A stretch of 64,000 nucleotides of DNA from assembly GCF_000308695.1 (NCBI RefSeq), contig NZ_BAGG01000019.1, forward strand, positions 124,001 to 188,000. The letters are read 5' to 3'. This document shows, in pieces, positions 9,293-16,566 of this stretch; position 1 is the stretch's first letter; each line of letters begins with the position of its first letter. This DNA comes from Nocardia takedensis NBRC 100417 (lineage in GTDB: Bacteria; Actinomycetota; Actinomycetes; Mycobacteriales; Mycobacteriaceae). The translations under genes and the position numbers were made by a program. The notes under the pieces are model-generated. The model searched no databases. It was not told where the DNA came from and saw nothing but the letters and a program-made list of their open reading frames with translations.

Positions 9293-9311
9293 TCAGCCAA
9301 GGCTAACCTAT
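9293..9311 (-). promoter_or_regulatory. IdeR/DtxR-type iron box
   Basis: The 19 bases TCAGCCAAGGCTAACCTAT match the IdeR consensus TTAGGTTAGGCTAACCTAA at 14 positions. One half-site (AGGCTAACCTA) is essentially perfect and the other is degenerate. It lies about 50 bases upstream of the siderophore-binding lipoprotein start, where binding of iron-loaded regulator would block transcription. Confidence 0.7.
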
Positions 9312-9357
9312 TCGCGCGGTCGCCGGCCCGGGAGACCGCCGTTCCGCCGGGGCCTGA

Positions 9358-11403
9358 TCAGACGGTGACCCGCTGGTCGGGCGGCAGGAACAGCGCGTCG
9401 GCGGGCGTCACGCCGAACGCGTCGTAGAACTCCGCCAGGTTGCGCACCACCTGGTTGCAGCGGAACTCGTTGGGCGCGTGCGAGTCCTGGAGTCGCTCGA
9501 TCGTGGTCGCCTTCGTCTGCTTCTGCCGCCACGCCCTGGCGTGGGCGAAGAACATCTCGCGCAGATCCGGCTCGACCCCGTCGCGGCGCGCGGCGATCCG
9601 GTAGGCGGCCAGCGCGATCCGCAGTCCGCGCAGATCCGCCAGATTCTCCCCGACCGTCAACGCCCCGTCCACGTGATAGACCGCAGGGTCCAGACCCTCC
9701 GGGGTCAACTGGTCGTACTGACCGACCAGACGCGCCGTCCGCTCCTGGAACGCGCGCAGATCCTCCTCGGTCCACCAGTCGCGGCGATTGCCGTCCCCGT
9801 CGAATTTCGCGCCCTGATCATCGAAGCCGTGCCCGATCTCGTGACCGATCGTCGCGCCGACCGCGCCGAAATTCACCGCGGCCGTGGCGTCCTTGTCGAA
9901 GAACGGCGGTTGCAGATAGGCGGCGGGGAAGACGATCTCGTTGTTGGGCGGCGAATAGTAGGCGTTCACCGTCTGCGGCGACATCACCCACTCCTTCTTG
10001 TCGACCGGCGTGCCCAGGCGGGCGAACGCGCGGGCGTTCTCGAAACGGGTGATCGCGTACAGGGATTCGATCAGCTTCCCGCGCGTCACCGTGAGCCCCG
10101 AATAGTCGCGCCACACATCGGGATACCCGATCTTGACCGTCATCCGGTCGAGTTTGGCCAGTGCCGCCGCCCGCGTCGGCGGCGACATCCACGACGAGTC
10201 GGTGAAATCCTGACGATAGGCGGACAGCAGATCGTCCACCATCGCCCGGGCGCGCTGTTTCGCCTCCGGCGGGAAGTACTCGGCCACATACAGTTCGCCG
10301 AGTTCCTCGCCGAGATTCTGGTCCACCACACCGACCGCCGACTGCCACATCGGCGGCTTCTCCCGTAGTCCGCCCAGCGTTCGACCGAAGAAATCGAAGC
10401 GCGCGTCGGCGAACCGCGGCGGCAGGAACCGCGCGTAGGCGTCGGTGACGTGCAGTTTCAGGTACTCCCGCCACACCGCGATATCCACCTCGGCCCACAG
10501 CGCGCTCGCCGCGGTGACGAACGAGGGCTGCTCCACCACGATCCGCGCGAACAACTCCTGCGGCCGGTCGGTGCTGCCCGCCAGCCACCGGTCCCAGTCG
10601 AAACCCGGTGCGCTGTGGATCAATTCGGTCCAGCTCATCGGGTTGTCGGTGGCGTCGGCGTCGCGCGACCGCACGTTGTCCCAGTGCGCGGCGGCGATCC
10701 TGGTCTCCAGATCCACCACCCGCCGCGCCACCCCGGCCGGATCGGCCAGACCGACGCCCTCCGCCAGCCGCTCCAGATACGTCGTATAGGCCGCCACCTG
10801 CGGGGCGTACTCCGGCCTGCGGTAGTACTGCTCGCCCAGCCCGATGCCGGACTGGCCGATCGAGGGCACATAGGCCGAGGAATCGCGCCGGTCCACGCCC
10901 ACCCCGATCGCCATCAGCCCGTCGATCGGCAGCCCCGCCATCACCCCGGCCAGCGCCGACTTGTCCGCGGCCCCGTCCACGGCGGAGTAGAAACCGGTCA
11001 TCGGCGTCAGCCCCAGCCTTTCGATCTCCGCGAGGTCCAGGCGCGCGTCGTAGAGGTCGCGGATCCGCTGCCCGTTCGTCCCCGGCGCCGGGTCCTCGAT
11101 TCCCTCGATGATGCCCCGCAACCGCTCCAGCGTCCGGTCGTCGGCGTCGGTGATCGCGCCCACAGCGGATTTGTCCGGCGGCAACTGGTAATCGCGCAAC
11201 CAGGCCCCGTTCACGTGCCGATACAAGTCGTCCTGCGGCCGGATCGCCGGGTCCGCGCCGCCCAGATCCGCACCGGTCAGGCGCACCGGCGGCGTCGAAT
11301 CGGCGGAGCACGAACCGAGCAGGGCCGCCGCCGGGGCGGCCAGGCCGAGGGCGATCAGGAATCCGCGGCGATCCAAGCGGAACGGACGACCCGGTGACGT
11401 CAA
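9358..11403 (-). CDS. M13-family zinc metallopeptidase (PepO/Zmp1-like), exported
   Basis: A 681-residue protein using the TTG at 11403, which has GGGAGAGGA six bases upstream. An in-frame ATG at 11442 would add 13 residues but has no visible ribosome site. The N-terminus has a twin-arginine pattern (D-R-R-G-F-L-I-A-L) and a lipobox-like L-L-G-S-C, so it is probably a Tat-exported lipoprotein. The neprilysin fold is shown by the zinc site H-E-I-G-H (residues 521-525), the third ligand in E-N-L-A-D (Glu586) and the conserved N-A-Y-Y-S-P-P-x-N-E-I-V-F-P-A stretch. Full length fits the family. The mycobacterial Zmp1 of this family has no such lipoprotein signal. It is likely to cleave small extracellular peptides; the substrate is unknown. 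It is transcribed away from the ribosomal genes. Confidence 0.93.
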   Translation of the reverse strand: MTSPGRPFRLDRRGFLIALGLAAPAAALLGSCSADSTPPVRLTGADLGGADPAIRPQDDLYRHVNGAWLRDYQLPPDKSAVGAITDADDRTLERLRGIIEGIEDPAPGTNGQRIRDLYDARLDLAEIERLGLTPMTGFYSAVDGAADKSALAGVMAGLPIDGLMAIGVGVDRRDSSAYVPSIGQSGIGLGEQYYRRPEYAPQVAAYTTYLERLAEGVGLADPAGVARRVVDLETRIAAAHWDNVRSRDADATDNPMSWTELIHSAPGFDWDRWLAGSTDRPQELFARIVVEQPSFVTAASALWAEVDIAVWREYLKLHVTDAYARFLPPRFADARFDFFGRTLGGLREKPPMWQSAVGVVDQNLGEELGELYVAEYFPPEAKQRARAMVDDLLSAYRQDFTDSSWMSPPTRAAALAKLDRMTVKIGYPDVWRDYSGLTVTRGKLIESLYAITRFENARAFARLGTPVDKKEWVMSPQTVNAYYSPPNNEIVFPAAYLQPPFFDKDATAAVNFGAVGATIGHEIGHGFDDQGAKFDGDGNRRDWWTEEDLRAFQERTARLVGQYDQLTPEGLDPAVYHVDGALTVGENLADLRGLRIALAAYRIAARRDGVEPDLREMFFAHARAWRQKQTKATTIERLQDSHAPNEFRCNQVVRNLAEFYDAFGVTPADALFLPPDQRVTV

Positions 11404-11515
11404 CAGCGATCCTCTCCCGAGGCGCGGCGCGCGGCCGCGCATACGTGATATGACAGCTACAGCGCCACGAGGCTACCGGCGGCCAGGCCGTCGGCACGCG
11501 AGCCCGACCCCCGAT

Positions 11516-11545
11516 TTGGGAAGGACCTGGGCGTTCACCTATGCT
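11516..11545 (+). promoter_or_regulatory. Predicted promoter of rplN-rplX-rplE-rpsN
   Basis: TTGGGA at 11516-11521 and TATGCT at 11540-11545 are separated by 18 bases and fit a housekeeping sigma-factor promoter. It would give a leader of about 175 bases before rplN. It makes sense because rplN is cut off from the S10 operon here by the M13 peptidase gene on the other strand. Confidence 0.55.
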
Positions 11546-11550
11546 TGACC

Positions 11551-11580
11551 GGTTGCCTGCGGGAGCTGTGCCCGCGATCC
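11551..11580 (+). promoter_or_regulatory. Leader element shared with the rpsH transcript
   Basis: Five bases after the predicted -10 box, GGTTGCCTG (11551-11559) is followed by CTGTG (11566-11570) and CCGC (11572-11575). The same three blocks occur at the same distance from the -10 box upstream of rpsH (20475-20500), with the first spacer one base longer. This suggests a common start-site or 5' leader element of the ribosomal transcripts. The function is unknown. Confidence 0.45.
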
Positions 11581-11725
11581 GGCCGCGAACCCCCAGTGGT
11601 TCGGTACTCGAATTTCCGTTCGGACCGAAGAAACCGCTGGCAGGCGCGCGTTCGGGTGGTGACATGACCATGCCCGTCGGGTCGGCAATCCGGCGTGCTT
11701 ATACGTCCAGGTCAAGGAGGCTGAA

Positions 11726-12094
11726 GTGATTCAGCAGGAGTCGCGACTGCGCGTCGCCGACAACACGGGCGCGAAGGAAATCCTTTGCATCCGCGTTCTC
11801 GGTGGTTCGTCGCGTCGCTATGCCGGAATCGGCGACGTCATCGTCGCCACCGTCAAGGACGCCATCCCCGGCGGCAACGTCAAGCGGGGTGACGTGGTCA
11901 AGGCCGTCGTCGTGCGCACCGTCAAGGAGCGCCGCCGTCCGGACGGTTCCTACATCAAGTTCGACGAGAACGCCGCGGTGCTGATCAAGCCGGACAACGA
12001 TCCGCGCGGCACCCGCATCTTCGGCCCCGTCGGCCGTGAACTGCGCGACAAGCGCTTCATGAAGATCGTCTCGCTCGCCCCGGAGGTGCTCTGA
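11726..12094 (+). CDS. rplN: 50S ribosomal protein L14
   Basis: 122 residues, beginning with GTG at 11726 behind AAGGAGG. The N-terminus [17 protein letters not shown] and the motif [11 protein letters not shown] are diagnostic of L14, which binds 23S rRNA at the subunit interface. It is the first gene of a four-gene unit with its own promoter; the usual upstream neighbour rpsQ is absent. Confidence 0.98.
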   Translation: MIQQESRLRVADNTGAKEILCIRVLGGSSRRYAGIGDVIVATVKDAIPGGNVKRGDVVKAVVVRTVKERRRPDGSYIKFDENAAVLIKPDNDPRGTRIFGPVGRELRDKRFMKIVSLAPEVL

Positions 12095-12095
12095 C

Positions 12096-12413
12096 ATGAA
12101 GGTGCACAAGGGTGACACCGTGCTCGTCATCTCGGGCAAGGACAAGGGTGCCAAGGGCAAGGTCATCCAGGCCTACCCGCAGCAGAACCGGGTCCTGGTC
12201 GAAGGCGTGAACCGGATCAAGAAGCACGTCGCGAACTCCGCCAACCAGCGCGGCGCCTCCTCGGGCGGCATCGTGACCCAGGAAGCCCCCATCCACGTCT
12301 CCAACGTGATGGTCGTCGACTCCGATGGCAACCCGACCCGCGTCGGCTACCGGACCGACGAGGAGAGCGGCAAGCGGGTCCGGATCTCCCGTAAGAGCGG
12401 GAAGGACATCTGA
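12096..12413 (+). CDS. rplX: 50S ribosomal protein L24
   Basis: 105 residues, one base after the rplN stop. The KOW motif [18 protein letters not shown] at the N-terminus is typical of L24, an early assembly protein of the 50S subunit. It is co-transcribed with rplN and rplE. Confidence 0.98.
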   Translation: MKVHKGDTVLVISGKDKGAKGKVIQAYPQQNRVLVEGVNRIKKHVANSANQRGASSGGIVTQEAPIHVSNVMVVDSDGNPTRVGYRTDEESGKRVRISRKSGKDI

Positions 12414-12415
12414 TC

Positions 12416-12979
12416 ATGACCACCACCGAAAAAGTCCAGCCCCGGCTGAAGCAGCGCTACCGCGAGGAAATCAAGGACGCGCTGAACAACGAGTTCAACT
12501 ACGCCAACGTCATGCAGATCCCCGGCGTGGTGAAGGTCGTCGTCAACATGGGTGTCGGCGACGCCGCCCGCGACGCCAAGCTGATCAACGGCGCGGTCGC
12601 CGACCTGGCGCTGATCACCGGCCAGAAGCCGGAGATCCGCAAGGCGACCAAGTCCATCGCGCAGTTCAAGCTGCGTGAAGGCATGCCGATCGGCGCGAAG
12701 GTCACCCTGCGCGGCGACCGCATGTGGGAGTTCCTGGATCGCCTGGTCTCCATCGCGCTGCCCCGTATCCGCGACTTCCGCGGCCTGTCGCCGAAGCAGT
12801 TCGACGGCAACGGCAACTACACGTTCGGCCTGAGCGAGCAGTCGATGTTCCACGAGATCGACGTCGACAAGATCGACCGCCCGCGCGGTATGGACATCAC
12901 CGTGGTCACCACCGCGACCAACAACGACGAAGGCCGTGCCCTGCTCAAGCACCTCGGCTTCCCGTTCAAGGAGAACTGA
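12416..12979 (+). CDS. rplE: 50S ribosomal protein L5
   Basis: 187 residues, two bases after rplX. Contains the L5 signatures [19 protein letters not shown] and [14 protein letters not shown]5 binds 5S rRNA and contacts P-site tRNA. It has the short N-terminal extension usual in actinobacteria. Confidence 0.98.
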   Translation: MTTTEKVQPRLKQRYREEIKDALNNEFNYANVMQIPGVVKVVVNMGVGDAARDAKLINGAVADLALITGQKPEIRKATKSIAQFKLREGMPIGAKVTLRGDRMWEFLDRLVSIALPRIRDFRGLSPKQFDGNGNYTFGLSEQSMFHEIDVDKIDRPRGMDITVVTTATNNDEGRALLKHLGFPFKEN

Positions 12980-12983
12980 GCAC

Positions 12984-13169
12984 ATGGCCAAGAAAGCACT
13001 GGTCAACAAGGCCAACGCCAAGCCGAAGTTCGCGGTCCGCGCCTACACCCGCTGCCAGCGGTGCGGTCGCCCCCACGCGGTCTACCGCAAGTTCGGCCTG
13101 TGCCGCGTGTGCCTGCGCGAAATGGCCCACCGCGGCGAACTCCCCGGCGTGCACAAGAGCTCCTGGTGA
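12984..13169 (+). CDS. rpsN: 30S ribosomal protein S14, zinc-binding type
   Basis: 61 residues, the short type-Z form with four zinc ligands arranged as C-Q-R-C and C-R-V-C. S14 is needed late in 30S head assembly. The ATG at 12984 lies four bases after the rplE stop. In most bacteria rpsH follows directly; here the unit ends with a terminator and rpsH is 7.5 kb away. Confidence 0.98.
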   Translation: MAKKALVNKANAKPKFAVRAYTRCQRCGRPHAVYRKFGLCRVCLREMAHRGELPGVHKSSW

Positions 13170-13207
13170 GCTGAAGCCCGGCCCCGCCGAGCACAACCGA
13201 ACACCCC

Positions 13208-13238
13208 GAAAGCACGGACTCCCCGAGTCCGTGCTTTC
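13208..13238 (+). terminator. Terminator of rplN-rpsN unit
   Basis: A perfect 13-bp inverted repeat (GAAAGCACGGACT / AGTCCGTGCTTTC) with a five-base loop, 38 bases after rpsN. The arm ends in TTTC, with little T-tract beyond. It marks the end of the first part of the split spc operon. Confidence 0.8.
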
Positions 13239-13265
13239 GCACGTCCGGAGATCGTCGGCGGTCAC

Positions 13266-13907
13266 TTGCGCCGCCATCCAGTCGGGTTCCCGCCGGGCGG
13301 GAATATCGTACTGGCCGCCGTCCAGACGACGCCGGGTGCGTTCCTGGATGGATGTTGGGCGAATGTGCGCAACATGGAAGGGAATTGGACCACCGGCAGC
13401 AAGGGGCTCACGCAGGTGTTCCCTTGGGTGTATCAAGCATCGTTCGGCGGATTGCCCCCGGGACGGTACGAGATCATCCAGCGGTGCGGCGACGGAACCA
13501 GCCTGCTGCGGGACCGTCAGGCCTATGTCGACATCGACGGCGGGCAGGCCGTCACCCCGGAGCAGGAGAAGCCGTTCGATCCGGGCAATCGCTCCGAGGG
13601 GACGTGCAGCGAGGAGATCGATCGGATTTTCGATGACGCGCAGATCCCCGGTGAATTGGTCGATCTGGTGGTGGGGCAGTTCAAACGGAGCATCCCGGTC
13701 GAATCCGGCTTCCAGACGCTGTGCGGTGTCATCGGCAACGACCCGGCCGCATTCTGCCGCGCCGCCCAGGCATATCTGCCGGTGGACAGCGCCATAGCCG
13801 TGGTGCGCGGAATCTTCGACGGCATCGATCGCGCACTCGGCCAACAGAATTCCGCCGGCCGCGACTGGCTGATCACCCAATGGGAAGGCGCCTGCGGACA
13901 CCTCTGA
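13266..13907 (+). CDS. Hypothetical protein, possibly a 5'-truncated secreted protein
   Basis: A 213-residue frame from a TTG at 13266 with CGGAG upstream. I do not recognise the family. The first 90 residues look like a beta-sandwich (L-P-P-G-R-Y-E-I-I-Q-R-C-G-D-G, D-R-Q-A-Y-V-D-I-D-G-G-Q), as in cell-surface carboxypeptidase-regulatory or pilin-like modules, with several cysteines. The second half is alpha-helical (S-E-E-I-D-R-I-F-D-D). Five cysteines and this composition suggest an exported protein. No signal peptide is visible and the frame starts just after the rpsN terminator, so the original 5' end may be lost. A longer frame on the opposite strand looks like a shadow by composition. 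Codon use is less GC3-biased than in the ribosomal neighbours, fitting accessory DNA. Confidence 0.5.
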   Translation: MRRHPVGFPPGGNIVLAAVQTTPGAFLDGCWANVRNMEGNWTTGSKGLTQVFPWVYQASFGGLPPGRYEIIQRCGDGTSLLRDRQAYVDIDGGQAVTPEQEKPFDPGNRSEGTCSEEIDRIFDDAQIPGELVDLVVGQFKRSIPVESGFQTLCGVIGNDPAAFCRAAQAYLPVDSAIAVVRGIFDGIDRALGQQNSAGRDWLITQWEGACGHL

Positions 13908-13993
13908 TCCCGGCTCAGTGGTCACCCCTGGTAGACAGACCGTGGGCGCGGAACAGATTCCGCGCCCACGGTCCATTCTCGGCTCGGCCGACG

Positions 13994-14647
13994 TCAGAAT
14001 TCGAGGGTGGACCAGGGGATGTCGATGGGGAACGGGTGGTCGGTGCGGATCGCGGGGGAGTCCTTGGGGGACCATTTTCCGGTCAGGAGATAGTTGGCCG
14101 GATAGAGGGGGTGTACGCCCTCGGGGAGTGGGCCGTGGGTGGTTTCGAGGGCGAAGGCGCGGACCATCGCTATGGCGCTGGTTTCTCGTTCCAGGGTGAC
14201 TTCCCAGTACCAGGGGATTCCCGCTCTCGCGTATCGGAACTTCTTCTCATCGATATCGGTCTGCGAGTTGGACGGGGACAGGACCTCGCCGGCCAGGAGG
14301 ACATCATCGGCGCGCACGTCCTGGTAGGGGCGGGACAGGCAGCGGTGGATCAGGAAGTCCGGGGTGACGAAATCCGATTTGCCGGTGGGGCCGAAGAAGA
14401 TGTTCGTTTCGGTGTGGACGCGCCAACACTGCTCCGGGTGCTGACCCATGTCGTCGCGGGCGCATCGCCGCAGGCCGCTCCACATCAGGTTGGTGAACTC
14501 CTGATGTTCTGCCGGGCCGCGCCGGACCCAGACGACTCTGCCGTCCCAGAGTTCGATGTGCTGCGCGATTTCCTCGGGCAGCTGTTCGAGCTGTTCCCAA
14601 GTCATGTGTTCGGGCAGGTCGGGACGGTCGGCTCCTGGGCGCGCCAT
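13994..14647 (-). CDS. Uma2 family (DUF820) putative PD-(D/E)XK nuclease, copy 1
   Basis: 217 residues from the ATG at 14647, chosen by alignment with the paralogue at 19755-20408, which has exactly the same length. Shared start region: R-P-D-L-P-x-x-M-T-W-E-Q-L-E-Q-L-P-E. The core has the Uma2 pattern: T-P-D-F-L-I, then A-G-E-V-L-S-P-S-N-S-Q-T-D, K-x-x-Y-A-x-A-G-I-P-W-Y-W-E-V. The Asp, Glu and Lys positions correspond to a restriction-endonuclease-like active site. The biological role of the family is unclear; many copies per genome are usual in actinomycetes. Confidence 0.85.
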   Translation of the reverse strand: MARPGADRPDLPEHMTWEQLEQLPEEIAQHIELWDGRVVWVRRGPAEHQEFTNLMWSGLRRCARDDMGQHPEQCWRVHTETNIFFGPTGKSDFVTPDFLIHRCLSRPYQDVRADDVLLAGEVLSPSNSQTDIDEKKFRYARAGIPWYWEVTLERETSAIAMVRAFALETTHGPLPEGVHPLYPANYLLTGKWSPKDSPAIRTDHPFPIDIPWSTLEF

Positions 14648-14821
14648 GGACCCATGGTAGCCCTGACCATACGAGTATTTGCCGGCTCGCGCCGTCATCG
14701 TTTCGCCTTCGCGTGATGCGATCGTTCGATCGCGAAATGGACGGAGTCGTGTGATTGCGAGATGCCGGACTGTCGACGAGCGACGGTCCGGGTGCGGACG
14801 TGGGTCCGCACCCGGGGTGCG

Positions 14822-15013
14822 CTATTGCGAGTTCGGCGTGCAGAGGACGTAGCCGACGGCGGCGGGCAGGGGGATCAGGCCCGGGGTGCCGACGGCCTTC
14901 TCCACGGCGATGGCGCCGTATTCGTCGCCCGCGGCGTGCGCGGCCTGCGCGCCGACGACGGTCAGTGATGCCGCGGTGAGCGCGGCGAAGACGAGTGTGC
15001 GTGTGACAGACAT
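14822..15013 (-). CDS. Small secreted peptide of unknown function
   Basis: 63 residues with a clear signal peptide: M-S-V-T-R-T-L followed by a hydrophobic alanine/valine core and a cleavage site after A-H-A-A or A-Q-A-A-H-A. The mature part is about 36 residues (G-D-E-Y-G-A-I-A-V-E-K-A-V-G), with one cysteine near the C-terminus (V-L-C-T-P-N-S-Q). It resembles the many short exported proteins of Nocardia and Streptomyces, and I cannot assign a family. A GGGGAGGAA stretch just upstream on its strand could be the ribosome site. Confidence 0.7.
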   Translation of the reverse strand: MSVTRTLVFAALTAASLTVVGAQAAHAAGDEYGAIAVEKAVGTPGLIPLPAAVGYVLCTPNSQ

Positions 15014-15430
15014 GTATTCCTCCCCGGGCGACCGTTATCGCTGGTCAGCGCTCCCTTTGGTCCCCCGCGGAAGAATCTGGGCAACACGGCCGCGGAAGTC
15101 AAAGCCGGACGATGATGGTTCGCGGGGACGGGATCACGCCCACGATCCCCCTCGCGCGCAGTACGTTTCGGGTTACGGAGACGATTTCGCGGACGCTGTT
15201 CGGTGTCCGCGCGCGTGGTCGTGCCGCGATGTCTCCTCGACCGCGGCCCTCGGTTCCCCTTCGATCGGACCGCGAGACTTCGTGTCCGTTCTGGTCCGTT
15301 TTCGCCCGGCCCGGGCCTACCGAGCGCCGGTGCGGATATCCGATGGACGCCCCCGGGGTGCAAGTCCCGAGGGCCAGCCCCCGAAGAGACAGAGCTTCAG
15401 AAGAGACAGCCCAGAACAGAAGAGGTGACC
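15014..15430. other. Intergenic region between secreted peptide and XRE regulator
   Basis: About 417 bases with no convincing gene. It should hold divergent promoters for the two flanking genes, but I cannot fix the boxes. Near the regulator start there are purine-rich direct repeats, GAAGAGACAG at 15383-15392 and 15400-15409, and a third partial copy (AGAAGAGG) at about 15418 that merges with the ribosome site. A short GGG-TGCAAGT-CCC hairpin lies at 15356-15368. Confidence 0.5.
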
Positions 15431-16303
15431 ATGACCGGTTCCGTTCTTCCCCGCCGCCGATTGGGCCGTCGGTTGCGTGAGTCGCGCTGCGCGGCGGGTC
15501 TGACCATCGCCGAGGCCGCCGAACGCATGCAGTGGAGTTTCACGATGTTGCAGCGTGTGGAGAAAGGGCAGGTGGACAAGGTCCGCGACGTCGATGTCCG
15601 GGAATTGTGTCGTATCTACGAGGTCGACCCCGACGATCTGATCGGTTTGTCCCACGAGGAAAATGCGCCGGCGTGGTGGCGGGATTTCGCGGATCTGCTG
15701 CCCGAGCGGTTCGACCTGTATCTGGGGCTGGAGTCCGCCGCCGACCGATTGGCGATCCATCAGTCGGAGGTGGTTCCCGAAGTATTGCGGACCGCTCGCT
15801 ACGAGCGCACGCTCGCCCACGGGGTCCGGCCCGCCGAGTCGGCGGCGGATCTTCGCAGGTGGATGCGGCTCCGGGGATTGCGCCGCGAGCCGTTCTTCCG
15901 CGAAACAGATCCGGTGCGCGCGGAATTCGTGCTGGACGAGGCGGTATTGCGCCGGGTGGTCGGTTCGCGCGCTGTCATGGCGGCGCAATGCTCCGCGCTC
16001 GCGGAGTTTTCGTCGCGGACCAACCTGTCGATCAAGGTGTTGCCGTTCACGGCGGGGTTCCCGGCGAATCATCCGGTCGGGTCGTTCACGATTCTCGATT
16101 TCGGCAAGGACAGCGAGGACCGGCGCGTGGAGCCGACGGTGGTCCGTCTGGAGACGTTCACCACCGCCACCCTCCTCGACAAACCAAGTGCGGTCGCAGC
16201 GTACGAGAACGCCTTCGCGACAGTGGAAGCCGCCGCGCTGGACGCCGAAGCCAGTCGGGAACGCCTGGCGGAATTCGCGCGTGAATTCGCGAACGATTCC
16301 TAG
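15431..16303 (+). CDS. XRE-family transcriptional regulator with DUF5753 domain
   Basis: 290 residues from the ATG at 15431, preceded by AGAGGTG. Residues 10-72 form a Cro/C1-type helix-turn-helix (L-G-R-R-L-R-E-S-R, L-T-I-A-E-A-A-E-R-M, M-L-Q-R-V-E-K-G). The remaining 200 residues are a DUF5753 sensor-like domain (Y-L-G-L-E-S-A-A-D-R-L, I-H-Q-S-E-V-V-P-E-V-L-R-T, E-A-V-L-R-R-V-V-G). This architecture is abundant in actinomycetes and often paired with a small DUF397 protein, which is missing here. It overlaps the 3' end of the convergent ACP gene by four bases. The target is not known. Confidence 0.92.
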   Translation: MTGSVLPRRRLGRRLRESRCAAGLTIAEAAERMQWSFTMLQRVEKGQVDKVRDVDVRELCRIYEVDPDDLIGLSHEENAPAWWRDFADLLPERFDLYLGLESAADRLAIHQSEVVPEVLRTARYERTLAHGVRPAESAADLRRWMRLRGLRREPFFRETDPVRAEFVLDEAVLRRVVGSRAVMAAQCSALAEFSSRTNLSIKVLPFTAGFPANHPVGSFTILDFGKDSEDRRVEPTVVRLETFTTATLLDKPSAVAAYENAFATVEAAALDAEASRERLAEFAREFANDS

Positions 16304-16563
16304 CCGGCGCGCGCCTGGAGTCGTCCGGCGAAGACGGCGCACAGATCGTCACCCGTGCGCACGGGAGCCAGGTCGTCGTTGTCGAGCACCACTTTCCAGT
16401 GGCGTTCGCAGGCGACGACCGTGTTGATCAGGCGGATCGATTCGACGCCGGGCAGTTCGGTGAGCGGAAGACTGAGATCGACGTGCTCGACCGGGCATTC
16501 GAGGTTGTCCGCGAGTTTTTCCCGGACCACCGCCGCGATGTCGGAGGCGTTGGGTGCTGTCAT
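16300..16563 (-). CDS. Acyl carrier protein
   Basis: 87 residues with an ACP-like helical pattern. The predicted phosphopantetheine serine is in L-P-G-V-E-S-I-R-L-I, where the usual D-S-L/M is replaced by E-S-I. It begins three bases after the stop of the acyl-AMP ligase, so the two genes are almost certainly translated together. The ligase would adenylate a fatty acid and load it on this carrier. No condensing enzyme, thioesterase or NRPS lies next to the pair, so the end product is unknown. Confidence 0.82.
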   Translation of the reverse strand: MTAPNASDIAAVVREKLADNLECPVEHVDLSLPLTELPGVESIRLINTVVACERHWKVVLDNDDLAPVRTGDDLCAVFAGRLQARAG

Positions 16564-16566
16564 GGA

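Noticed and set aside
7555..9306. Long plus-strand reading frame of 583 codons
   Set aside because: It is the reverse shadow of the SagB-type and binding-protein genes; its translation is Arg/Gly/Gln-rich without recognisable motifs.
12966..14075. 369-codon minus-strand frame
   Set aside because: It crosses rpsN's 3' end and the terminator and has shadow-like composition; the plus-strand frame at 13266 is more protein-like.
15356..15368. GGG-TGCAAGT-CCC, resembling a tRNA T-arm or part of a cobalamin riboswitch
   Set aside because: No acceptor stem, anticodon arm or other riboswitch core blocks are found around it.
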